Made by a program: the position numbers and the translations under genes. A stretch of 64,000 nucleotides of DNA from Lewinellaceae bacterium (GTDB taxonomy: Bacteria; Bacteroidota; Bacteroidia; Chitinophagales; Saprospiraceae), in NCBI GenBank assembly GCA_016710765.1, contig JADJUJ010000004.1, positions 422,074-486,073 on the forward strand, given 5' to 3'. The notes under the pieces were generated by a model that saw only the letters and a program-made list of their open reading frames with translations, made no database searches and was not told where the DNA came from. This document shows, piece by piece, positions 55,744-64,000 of the stretch. Each line of letters opens with the position of its first letter. The stretch's first letter is position 1.

Positions 55744-56890
55744 TAAAGGAACATTGCTTTAAAGATGCGTGGTTAGAAGGATTTAAAAAACAAAAAGACC
55801 ACAAGCGAATTGACAAAATCATTTTGGAAAAGATGATTTATGCCTTGCATTTGCTGGAGCGCTTGAAAAGCAATGGACTTGAATTTGTTTTTAAGGGTGG
55901 TACCAGTTTGGTGTTTCACAGAAAATCCCAAACATGCTCTTATTGGAAGAGGGAAATCGATTCTCCATTGATATCGACATAATCAGCAAAACTGACCGAA
56001 AAGAACTGGAGCGCATTTTGCAAAAGGTTGTTGATTCTTCCAATTTCACTGGTGTTGAACTGGACGAACACCGCAGCTACCAAGCCGGTGTTCCAAAGGC
56101 GCATTATAAGTTTTCATTTGATTCAACAACCAAAGGGAAGTATCCAGGAACCATTCTCCTGGATGTGCTCGTGGAGGATTCTATTTATCCGGAATTAATC
56201 GAAAAACCGGTGACTACCAAATGGATTGAAACGGATGAGGAGATCATGGTCAGCATGCCATCCATAGACTCCATCACAGGGGATAAATTAACAGCATTTG
56301 CTCCAAATACCATCGGTATTCCTTACTTCAAGGGTAAAGACAAACAACCGTTCTCCATGGAGATTTGCAAGCAGCTTTTCGACCTCAGCAAACTCTTCGA
56401 GAATCTTAACAATATGGAAGTGGTGACTGCCAGTTTTCAGGTATTTGCCGAGCATGAAATCGCTTACCGGAAAAAAAGAAATCCAACAGTAGAACTCACC
56501 CCTGAAATGGTTTTACAAGACACCATTGATACTTGCATCATCCTGGCCAAGCGTGATCGAGGCACTGATGATGAGAAAGCAAAATTCATAGAATTGCAAA
56601 AAGGGATCATCGCTTTTGGTACCGGTTTTTTAATGGCCGGTAATTTCAGGATTGATGATGCGATACCGGCATCCGCCCGAATTGCTTACCTGGCTGCCAA
56701 AATTTTGGTCAATGATCTTTCACCGATTAACTATTACCAAGGCCAGAACATTCAAGGCTTAACCATTGAGGATCAGGATTGGAACTTCCTGATGCGCTTG
56801 AAAAGACAACCGGATAAATCGTCATTCTATTATTGGTACCAGACGGTACAACTATTAACAACAGCCGAGGCACGACAAACGAACAAATAA
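55740..56890 (+). CDS. AbiEii-type nucleotidyltransferase toxin (one frameshift)
   Basis: Starts MIKEHCFKDAWLEGFKKQK. The nucleotidyltransferase motif FVFKGGTSLV is in the first frame. After a break at about 55935, LLLEEGNRFSIDIDIISKT provides the D-x-D metal site. VSMPSIDSITGDKLTAFAP with the catalytic Lys, and a helical C-terminus, complete the AbiEii fold. AbiEii blocks growth by adding nucleotides to tRNA or related substrates (family knowledge). About 382 residues if repaired. Confidence 0.82.
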
Positions 56891-56929
56891 GCAAGGTGTC
56901 GGTTTCGTCTCTGACCCTGCTGCACTTTG

Positions 56930-57091
56930 TCCAAAACTGCTATGAAAAAACGAAGGTGCTGGTAGCGTCTTCCATTCCTGATAGCCAGCAAGGAACAAAC
57001 AGGCATCCTCCACGAAATTACCCGAAAGCAAAGCGGCCGTATTTATGTTTTCAGGGATCATCTGGCCCTGTTCCAGCACACAATCCAGTAA
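56930..57091 (+). pseudogene. Remnant of a Fic-family protein C-terminus
   Basis: One frame reads LIASKEQTGILHEITRKQSG and RIYVFRDHLALFQHTIQ before the TAA at 57089. This is the winged-helix end of Fic proteins (typically AGILREITGRxRNRVYVYxxYL). The Fic catalytic motif HxFxxGNGR is absent, and upstream the frame closes, so only the 3' end is left. Confidence 0.5.
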
Positions 57092-57104
57092 AAACAATAG
57101 ACTC

Positions 57105-57203
57105 CTCCCTTCTCCTCCCTTCTCCTCCATGCTACTCCATGCTACTCCACTCCATCTCCTCCATCTCCTCCATCTCCACCTCCTCCCTCTCCTCCCCAAA
57201 AAC
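57105..57203. repeat. Pyrimidine tract of CTCC-type repeats
   Basis: Imperfect CTCCTCC / CTCCATCTCCTC / CATGCTACTC units run for about 100 nt. Long ORFs crossing it on either strand are low-complexity artefacts. Confidence 0.7.
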
Positions 57204-57214
57204 CCACAAACCCC

Positions 57215-57244
57215 TTGCTTTTTCCAACCCATCGTTTATATTTG
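57215..57244 (+). promoter_or_regulatory. Consensus-quality Bacteroidota promoter with long leader
   Basis: TTG at 57215-57217 and TATATTTG at 57237-57244 are exactly 19 nt apart, the optimum. The next gene starts at 57463, leaving a leader of about 210 nt that includes the 14-bp palindrome CCTGGCGCGCCAGG. Confidence 0.5.
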
Positions 57245-57462
57245 CCATAGGAATACCCCGCTCCGCTGCAAACCACGGCCGCCACTGCCTGGCGCGCCAG
57301 GCCAGAACGGGCTTAATCTGCACTACACTGGAATATGGTTGGGAACGCTTTATGGAAAAACACCGCGCTGCCGGGAGGCCGCGGGGTTGTGGGTTTGCGC
57401 CCCTGGGAGGCAGCCAAGCGTGTACAAAGAAAGCATAGCAACAAGCGATAACAGACTGATAC

Positions 57463-57966
57463 GTGAAAATAAAAGTTAGCATTTCCACCACCTTTGCCTG
57501 CACCCTGGAACGCGCATTTAAAACACCCTTGCTCTGCGACGTTTCAAAAGTGCATACCGGGTACGGACTTATGCCCAAAGTGACACATTGCACCGATGAC
57601 GACAACTGGGGACAGGTTGGCGCAAGCAAAAAGGTGTATGCCGCCAAATCATGGACCCAAAAGGGCGGCTTTGTTTCGGTCGACAACATTCTGGCGCGAA
57701 CAGAAAACCAGTACTGGAAATTTCAGGTGTACAACTTCCAATCCTGGATGCTGGGTTTCTACAAATTTGTTGGCGAGTGGCGAACAACAGCCATTGAACC
57801 AGAGCGCATCCTGGTGGAATACACCTACACCTTGCATGCCAACATGCCACTCCTGTACCCGGTACATTGGTTGTTCGCCCATACCTTTTGGAAAACCTAC
57901 ATGAAGCGCGTGGTAGAAAATGTAAGGCAAATGGCTTATGCGCATGAACCTTACCAATACGATTAA
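57463..57966 (+). CDS. SRPBCC-fold protein
   Basis: 167 residues with a GTG start (KIKVSISTTFACTLERAFK). The N-terminal strand and helix with ERAFKTPLLCDVSKVHTGY, and the long C-terminal helix LFAHTFWKTYMKRVVENVRQM (19 of these residues form the helix core), fit the polyketide-cyclase/START-like SRPBCC fold. WKFQVYNFQSWMLGFYKFVGEW lines the cavity region. Ligand unknown. Confidence 0.7.
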   Translation: MKIKVSISTTFACTLERAFKTPLLCDVSKVHTGYGLMPKVTHCTDDDNWGQVGASKKVYAAKSWTQKGGFVSVDNILARTENQYWKFQVYNFQSWMLGFYKFVGEWRTTAIEPERILVEYTYTLHANMPLLYPVHWLFAHTFWKTYMKRVVENVRQMAYAHEPYQYD

Positions 57967-58420
57967 AATAACCAAACGGTCGCCAACCCCGAGGCTTTGG
58001 GACGGTGAAGGAAGTGTGGTGCTGAAAACTTTTGATTTGCCGTGGGGGGAACGGGTGGGGGAAAGTTGGCCTGACAAACAAGAGCGATTGAGAAAAAGTA
58101 AAAAGCCTTGAGCAGTTCAATTTCCCGTGGGCAAAGGATGCTTTCCTGAAATGCTCCCTGCTTGTAGAAAAAAGAGCGCCGCAGAATGGTTCGGATTTTG
58201 TATTTTTTTTACCCGGACTGCAATTTTTTCAAGGGCGCGTTTTGTATTGCTTTTAGCACAACCGGAGGATGCGAGCAGACCCAAACCAACATTGCCATCT
58301 CATTATCAAGTAATTAAGATGTTTATTTCAAATTTTAGGGGGTGATTGGCTGATGATAAGTGGTGTGGAGGCTTGGAGGGAAAAGTACGTATATTTACGA
58401 GTTGGTCAAAATTGTGCACC
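57967..58420. other. Non-coding, AT-richer spacer
   Basis: Short ORFs only, none with recognisable features. Base composition shifts to AT-rich from about 58.1 kb, marking the edge of the imported block. Confidence 0.5.
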
Positions 58421-58515
58421 GTCCAACTACGGCTTGGCAAAAGGCGGGCATCCGATCTTCGCTAATAAATCTGTGCCTGCTTGCCCGCCCTTCGCCAAGC
58501 CGCAAAACGTTATAT
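58421..58515 (+). other. attC-like recombination site (candidate)
   Basis: GTCCAAC (fits RYYYAAC) at 58421 and GTTATAT (one mismatch to GTTRRRY) at 58509 flank a 21-bp stem with two mismatches: CGGCTTGGCAAAAGGCGGGC at 58430 against GCCCGCCCTTCGCCAAGCCG at 58483-58502. The ATG of the next gene is 12 nt past the site. The geometry is that of an integron cassette site, but no integrase is in the window. Confidence 0.45.
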
Positions 58516-58526
58516 ACAATAGAAAA

Positions 58527-59611
58527 ATGGAAGCAAAAAAGCAATTAAGAAAACCTGAGAATTGGGAGGATTTTGAGAGTTTGTGTAAAAAACTCTGGGG
58601 AGAGATATGGGATTGTAAAGAGATTAAGAAGAATGGCAGAAAAGGCCAAGTTCAAAATGGGATAGATGTTTATGGGATTCCGAAGGGAGAAAAGTCATAT
58701 TACGGAATTCAGTGTAAAGGTAAAGATGAATATTCCCCACAAACAGCTTCTGAAAATGAGATTGATAGAGAAATAAATCTAGCAAAATCATTCACCCCCT
58801 GTTAGCGAAACTATACTTTGCAACGACAGCCAATAAAGACTCCAAAATTGAGGAATATATTCGAATTAAGGATTTAGAAAACAGACAAAAAGGCTCATTT
58901 GAAGTTCATTTGTTCTCGTGGAAGACATTGTGGACCTAATTGACGAAAATAGAGAAACTCATGATTGGTATTTGAATTTGCAAAAATTTAAAGGAACACC
59001 AGATATTTTAGTGTGTTTTGATAACGACGAAAATGAACTGACAGGCTCTGTGCCATTTTGTGAAAAACACACTCATTTTGTTTTAGGAACGAGACCAACG
59101 AAAAGTCTTTTTGAAATCTACGATATAAAAGACTGGCAGCTAGGCATAAATAGTCAATTGTTTAGATGTGAAAACAAAAGCTATTTTAGATTCAAATTGA
59201 AAATAAAAAATATAGGTAGTACTCCAATTGAAAACCCTAAACTCATAATCCAACTTAATGGGAATTATGAGGAAGTTGATGATGAAAATGTGGATAGCCA
59301 ATTCATTTCAAATGGAACCCGACTAGATATAGAAGTCAATAAAGAGAAGGGGATTTTTTGTGATTCCGCGTCGAACGACCTTTGCTTTAGAAGAAGAATA
59401 TATCAGCAATACATTTTGTATTAAACCCAAAATTGAAGGTGCGGATATTGAATTATCTTGGAAGTTAGTTTCAAATAATTTTAACAAAGAAGGGTTTCTA
59501 AGATTAAAGATTGACACCTATTTAATACAAAAAGAGGTAGCTGAGGATGTTGATTTCAAGCAACATGTTAGAGGGGAAAGAAGCATTGAAGATGATATTG
59601 AAGAAGAATAA
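58527..59611 (+). pseudogene. Mrr-like (QxK) restriction-endonuclease-fold protein, two frameshifts
   Basis: Starts MEAKKQLRKPENWEDFESLC. The PD-(D/E)xK core in its Mrr form is NGIDVYGIPKGEKSYYGIQC with the following K (catalytic D and QxK). The frame breaks at about 58797 (five C) into LLAKLYFATTANKDSKIEEY and FSWEDIVDLIDENRETHDWY. It breaks again at about 59380 (six T) into RRTTFALEEEYISNTFCIK, ending EEE at 59611. The C-terminal 230 residues are strand-rich and unknown to me. It is AT-rich compared with the core genome and lies exactly between two attC-like sites. Confidence 0.6.
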
Positions 59612-59617
59612 GAAAGC

Positions 59618-59668
59618 ATATAACCGCTCGCTAAACACGGCAATGTGACAGCCACGCTAACGTTAACC
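59618..59668 (+). other. Second attC-like element (candidate, short)
   Basis: ATATAAC (59618) and GTTAACC (59662) bracket TAACCGCTCGCTAAACACGG ... GCCACGCTAACGTTA with a weak CGGC/GCC stem. It ends 5 nt before the ATG of the HNH gene. It is weaker than the first site and reported because of its position. Confidence 0.35.
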
Positions 59669-59673
59669 ACACC

Positions 59674-60402
59674 ATGAAAAACCCACCCTGGCACCGAGAC
59701 GAAATCATCCTAGCCCTGGATCTGTACTTCGATCCAACCCTCGGGCCTGTGGATAAAAGCAACCCCAAGATTATTGCGCTGTCGGAAATGCTGAACAGGC
59801 TGCCCATTTTTAACATTCGGCCCGACGAAGAGAAGTTCCGGAACCCCAATGGCGTAACCCTGAAACTGTCCAATTTCAAAGCCATAGACCCCGAGTACCA
59901 CGGCACTGGCATGAGTTCTTTTAGCAAGTTGGACAAGGAGGTGTTTGAAACGTTTAGCAAGAACAAAGCCTTGTTGCATCAATTGGCCAGCGACATCCAA
60001 CTGGTATCCAATACCCCCGAACTTTCCCGAGCAGTGTATATCATCGAAAACGACGAAAACAGCGTGCTTGACTGTGTACAGGAAGGTTAGGTGTTGTACA
60101 AAATGCACAAATACAGGGAGCGCAACAGCAAAATAGTGGCTGAAAAGAAGAAACGCGTGCTCCGGGATACGGGAGCGCTGCGCTGCGAAGCCTGTGCGTT
60201 CAACTTTGAAAAAACCTACGGCCTATTGGGCAAAGGTTATATCGAGTGCCACCATTTGATTCCTTTGCACCAGTTTCAAGTGAACCGGGAAACCCGGCTC
60301 GAAGACCTGGCGCTCATGTGCTCCAATTGCCACCAGATGATTCACCGGGATTTGAGTGTGCGGACGATTGGGGAGTTTCGGGAGCGGTGGTATATTGGGT
60401 GA
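59674..60402 (+). pseudogene. HNH endonuclease interrupted by an in-frame amber codon
   Basis: Residues 1-138 (MKNPPWHRDEIILALDLYFD ... LSNFKAIDPEYHGTGMS) are the N-terminal domain of HNH restriction-type proteins. A TAG at 60088 is followed in the same frame by VLYKMHKYRERNSKIVAEKK, CEACAFNFEKTYG, GYIECHHLIPLHQF and LALMCSNCHQMIHRD, the HNH zinc and metal site. GAG-to-TAG is one substitution (family members tend to have Glu-Val here), so this looks like a nonsense mutation rather than an indel. Translation could restart at GTG 60091. Confidence 0.75.
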
Positions 60403-60461
60403 GAATCGAAATTATGTGCATGAGAAACTTAAAATAATCTATCAAACTTAATGTCATCACT

Positions 60462-61257
60462 GTGATTCCAGACTATCAATCCCTACTCCTCCCCCTTCTA
60501 ACGATCACATCGGACAGAAAAGAACATAAGTACCGCGATTTGATTGAAGAGTTGGCAGTAGATTTCAACCTTACAGAGGAAGAACGCAAAGAACTGCTGG
60601 CAAGTGGTAAACAGCCTATCTTCGATAATCGTGTAGGCTGGGCCAAAACCTATTTAAAAAGGCCGGTCTTTTAGACTCCCCAAAGCGTGCGACTTTCGTA
60701 CTCAGAAGACGCTAATACCCTTGAGGAATCAAGTGATCAAACTCCAGAGGAGAACTTAGATCAAGCATATCAACGCATTCGAAAATCCTTGGCCGCAGAA
60801 TTATTAAATAACGTAATTGAATTGTCCCCCGCTTTCTTTGAACGACTTGTAGTAGAATTGTTAGTTAAAATGGGATATGGCGGCTCTATAAAAGATGCAG
60901 GAAAAGCAATTGGTAGAAGTGGCGATGAGGGGATTGATGGTACCATAAAGGAAGATAAATTAGGACTTGACATTATCTACATTCAGGCAAAACGTTGGAA
61001 TACAGGTAATGTAGTTGGCAGGCCAGAAATTCAAAATTCGTAGGCGCACTGGCTGGCCAAGGCGCAAAAAAATTTTCATTACCACTTCCAGTTTTACTAG
61101 AGATGCATTAGAGTATACACCACGCAATGAAACCAAAATTGTATTAATTGATGGCTCTTATCTCTCACAATTAATGATTGATTACAATTTAGGCTGTACA
61201 ACGCAACAGGTCTATGAAATAAAACGCATTGATAGTGATTATTTTGGAGAGGAATAA
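60462..61257 (+). pseudogene. mrr: Mrr restriction endonuclease, two frameshifts
   Basis: Mrr N-terminal winged helix: IPDYQSLLLPLLTITSDRKE and LTEEERKELLASGKQPIFDN, then NRVGWAKTYLKR with a break at about 60670. Catalytic domain: FFERLVVELLVKMGYGG, DEGIDGTIKEDKLGLDIIYI (catalytic Asp), IQAKRW (QxK), GNVVGRPEIQ. The second break is at about 61037 in an A run; KFVGALAGQGAKK and IFITTSSFTRDALEY continue to 61257. Mrr cuts modified DNA. The GTG start at 60462 is assumed from alignment to the family opening. Confidence 0.8.
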
Positions 61258-61300
61258 TGCCTATTCTATGTGTAAATTATAATCGAAATTCATAAACACA

Positions 61301-62417
61301 TATACCCGAAATAAAGTGGTTTGCGAAAAACCGGGCATAGATTAAATTTGCCGTATGATACACCTTGATGAAGCCACGGTTAAAAGACTTCGCTTTCTAC
61401 AGCGGACAAATAAAGACAGACGCGTCTTTATCAAGGTGACGGTATTGCTTATGCTCCACAAGCAATTTTCTCCACAGGATATCGCAGACAGTTTAGGCAT
61501 TGACGACTCAACTGTTTACAGGTATCGACAGGCTTTTGATGCCCTGGGTTTAGATGTCTACTTGAGTAATGCTTTTGTGGCCTATTCAGGACAATTATCG
61601 GAAGATCAAGAGGCCGTCTTGAGAAAGGAATTGCGCAGCAATTTGTACATCAATAATCGGGAAGTAGCCCAGTACATACATCATCGATTCGGAATTCGCT
61701 ATAGCCTTTCGGCAGTCGTAAAATTGCTGCACCGACTCAGGTTTGTGTACAAAAAGACAAAACTTGTTCCAGCCAAAGCGAATACCCAAGCGCAGCAGGC
61801 TTTCATCCAAAAACTGGAGGAACTCCTGGCACAAACGGATGAAAACCAAGTCGTTTACTTCAATGATGCAGTACATCCACAGCACAATACCCGTGCAGAT
61901 TACGGCTGGATTTATCAGGGCGAAGACTTCGAAATGCCTGCCAATCCGGGCCGCAAGCGCGTCAACATCAACGGTGCACTCAATGCCCAAAAGGTGACGG
62001 ATGTCGTGATCTTTGAAACAGAGCGTGTGAATGTACAATCCTGTATCGAACTTTGGAAGAAACAACACCGAAAGCACCCCGGTAAAACGATCTACAATAT
62101 CTGCGATAATGCCCCTTATTATCACTCAAAAGTGCTTCGGGAATGGTTTGAAAACAATCCTTGGTGTCAAGTGATTCAAGTGATTTACCTGCCGCCTTAC
62201 ACCCCAAACTTGAACCTGATAGAGCGAATATGGAGCTTTCTGCGAAAACAAGTCACCTCCTATATTTATTACGATCACTTCGCAGAATTTCGACGAGCAA
62301 TACTAGGTTTTTAAAAATATCAAAGTACATAAACAAGCGCTGGAGTCACTCCTGATGCTCAAATTTCATATTGTCGGTGTATAGTGTTTTTTCGCAAACC
62401 ACTTTACGATGGGTATA
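61301..62417 (+). mobile_element. IS630-family insertion sequence, 1117 bp
   Basis: Ends TATACCCGAAATAAAGTGGT... and ...ACTTTACGATGGGTATA are inverted repeats sharing the core TAAAGTGGTTTGCGAA, with TA termini. They contain one transposase gene. They match the MITE at 2200-2360. The element separates the mrr gene from an IS4 transposase remnant. Confidence 0.9.
61355..62384 (+). CDS. IS630 transposase (one frameshift near the C-terminus)
   Basis: Helix-turn-helix SPQDIADSLGIDDSTVYRYR and winged helix NREVAQYIHHRFGIRYSLS at the N-terminus. DDE_3 domain: VVYFNDAVHPQHNTRADYGW (first Asp), IYNICDNAPYYHS (second Asp) and PPYTPNLNLIERIWSFLRK (Glu). The frame given stops after RRAILGF at 62314. One extra T in the run at 62307 would continue KNIKVHKQALESLLMLKFHI and VGV to TAG 62382. 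Confidence 0.88.
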
Positions 62418-62599
62418 CCTATGTACTCGTTGCCATCCTGCGAAAAGAACTCAATATCTCTATCAGCACGAACGAAATGTTACAAATTTTAAGCGTATCA
62501 CCGTTCGACAAAACACCTGTAAATCAACTACTTACAAAACAAGATTACAAAAACAATAACAGGGACAATTCTAATCAATTGATTCTCTTTGACTTATAA
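62418..62599 (+). pseudogene. C-terminal remnant of an IS4-family transposase
   Basis: TYVLVAILRKELNISISTNE, then MLQILSVSPFDKTPVNQLL and NSNQLILFDL before the TAA is the standard C-terminus of Bacteroidota IS4 transposases (ILKKEL... EILQILSVSLFEKTP ... NQLxLFD). No upstream part is found before the IS630 element, so the rest was deleted. The IS630 right end directly abuts it. Confidence 0.7.
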
Positions 62600-62786
62600 C
62601 CGGACACTACTGATTTCAACCATAGCGCTGCTATGCGGTAATGTTTTAAAAAGGCCTTGTCTTGCCACAAAATTCCTGTGCTAATTTTATCGATTAATTA
62701 AGTCCAGCTAAGAGCATCTTACATGATAACCGATAAGAAAATTGAGGGCTAAATTTCAAATAATTATAGAACTAATAACCTAGTTG

Positions 62787-64000
62787 ATGAGCAATATAAA
62801 TTATGATTTATTTATTTCATATTCGCATACAGTTGACTCAAAGTTAGCGCCAGCACTTCAGTATGTTTTTCAAAAATTTGCAAAACCTTTTGGCAAACTT
62901 AAGGCGTTGAATGTTTTTAGGGATGAGACTAGTTTGGCTGCTTCGCCAGATTTGTGGGCTTCCATAGAAAAAGCGTTAGCGAACTCTTCTTATTTTTTAT
63001 TACTTGCAAATCCTAAATCTGCCAAGTCAAAATGGGTAAGGAAAGAAATCGAGTATTGGTTGCAAAATAAATCTATTGATACTTTATTCATTGCATTGAC
63101 TTCAGGCGAAATATTATGGGATGAGGACTTAAAGGACTTTGATTGGCAAAAAACAAATGCGATACCAGAAATTCTTCGAGGAAAATTTAATGGAGAACCC
63201 TTATTCGTTGACTTTACTTCTGTAAAGTCCTCAACAGATTTAGCATATAACAATCCTTCTTTTAAAAATAAGATTGCTTTAATTACAGCACCTATCCATA
63301 AAAAAAAAACTGTTGAAATCTATTTGGAATTGACCTTATTGAACACCGGAAGTTTATAGTTAGGCGTAATATTGCAATAATTTTAATCCTCATCCTTTCA
63401 TTTGGATTGTTTATCGTTAATAATATTTCAAAATCAAATGCTACTGAAGCAAAAATGAATTCTGATCTTGCTAATCATAACCTGTCATCGAGTATCGCAA
63501 ATACAGCATTACAACAGATAAATAGGGATCCGACATTAGCCTGTGCCTTATCTGCCAAGGCTTTCAAATCAGATACGCTCAATAAATTAGCTTATAGAAT
63601 CTATATTGAGGTGTTGCAACCCCTCTGATCCCAAATACATTGCTTCATTGTATCACTTTAGTAATGTATTACAGGATACTTGTAGTAAATATGAAGGAAG
63701 TATAAGGCAACAACTATTTTCAAAGTATAATATCCAATATCAAATATCATATAAATCTTCTATAGAAAAAAAAAAGGGAGTTATTATCACATAAGCAGTG
63801 TAGATTTTGCGCAACATAAAACTGAGTTTATCACTAGTGGAGATGATGGTACTGTTTATGTTTGGAATTATACCGGACAATGTTTGGACACAATAAATCT
63901 CATCAAGAATGGAATTAATTATGGAATGTCTGGAATAGAGGTTGCTAAATATGATCCATTTAATAATAATCGAATTTATATAGCAACCAATAGTGGAATG
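62787..64000 (+). CDS. TIR - transmembrane - WD40 protein, partial and frame-disrupted
   Basis: Start ATG 62787 (MSNINYDLFISYSH). TIR domain to about residue 165: YDLFISYSHTVDSKLAPALQ, LNVFRDETSLAAS, YFLLLANPKSAKSKWVRKEI (Glu in the WVRKE position that serves as the NADase glutamate in other TIRs). After a break in a run of ten A (63300), LFGIDLIEHRKFIVRRNIAI and a membrane helix (IILILILSFGLFIVNN). Further breaks come at 63620 and 63770, then WD40 blades (ISSVDFAQHKTEFITSGDDG, VYVWNYTGQCLDTI) to the window edge. Likely a membrane-anchored defence sensor; AT-rich. Confidence 0.75.

Noticed and set aside
56833..57438. 201-codon plus-strand ORF after abiEii
   Set aside because: It crosses the pyrimidine repeat and is out of frame with the Fic remnant; composition is low-complexity.

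Overview
The window looks like chromosomal DNA of a Bacteroidota bacterium, most likely a member of the Saprospiria (Haliscomenobacter/Lewinella-like). The evidence is type IX secretion (T9SS) sorting domains, a PorZ-like propeller protein, DUF5606 and DUF6435 proteins, chaN, an M20 hydrolase, and promoters of the TTG-N19..22-TAnnTTTG type with no clear Shine-Dalgarno sites. Lineage below phylum is inference.

Layout. 1-11 kb holds scattered housekeeping and cell-envelope genes: a WG-repeat protein, methyltransferases, cysM, chaN, ddl, an SH3 protein, a DODA-type dioxygenase, a lipoprotein globin, an intradiol dioxygenase and a GT39 glycosyltransferase. It also carries a 161-bp MITE. 11-11.4 kb is a tRNA-Lys gene followed by three tandem 122-bp tRNA-derived copies. 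11.6-25 kb has rbfA, nadD, PorZ-like, a GNAT enzyme, an effector-associated-domain (EAD11-like) membrane protein, DUF1990-YndJ, obg, a LOG protein, riboflavin synthase, an M20 hydrolase, an OmpA protein and a thioredoxin lipoprotein. 25-31 kb has a 1354-residue double-cyclase/ATPase/TPR signalling protein, a biotin carrier protein and an RsbU-like phosphatase. 31-44 kb has frr, DUF5606, GT2, NRDE, a tiny T9SS-domain protein, a pullulanase, a DUF6544-like protein, a DEAD-box helicase, a PLD-type cardiolipin synthase and others.

44-45.5 kb is an IS630-type element next to its own MITE. 45.6-50.6 kb is a compact group 3d NAD-linked [NiFe]-hydrogenase operon, hoxF-hoxUY(fused)-hoxH-hoxW. The proteins would form a soluble enzyme exchanging electrons between H2 and NAD(H), with HoxW maturing HoxH. 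After a hydrolase and a DUF4407 protein comes a 600-bp palindromic satellite and a beta-helix T9SS cargo.

54.6-64 kb is an accessory, progressively AT-richer defence island. It has an AbiEi/AbiEii toxin-antitoxin pair, a Fic remnant, an SRPBCC protein, a Mrr-like QxK nuclease gene between two attC-like sites, an HNH nuclease, a Mrr restriction enzyme, an intact-ended IS630 element, an IS4 remnant and a TIR-transmembrane-WD40 gene running off the right edge.

About two dozen genes carry single frameshifts, very often at homopolymers, and two carry an in-frame stop. Because conserved protein sequence resumes in another frame, most look like assembly or read indels rather than decayed genes. I annotate these as whole loci and say where the frame breaks.
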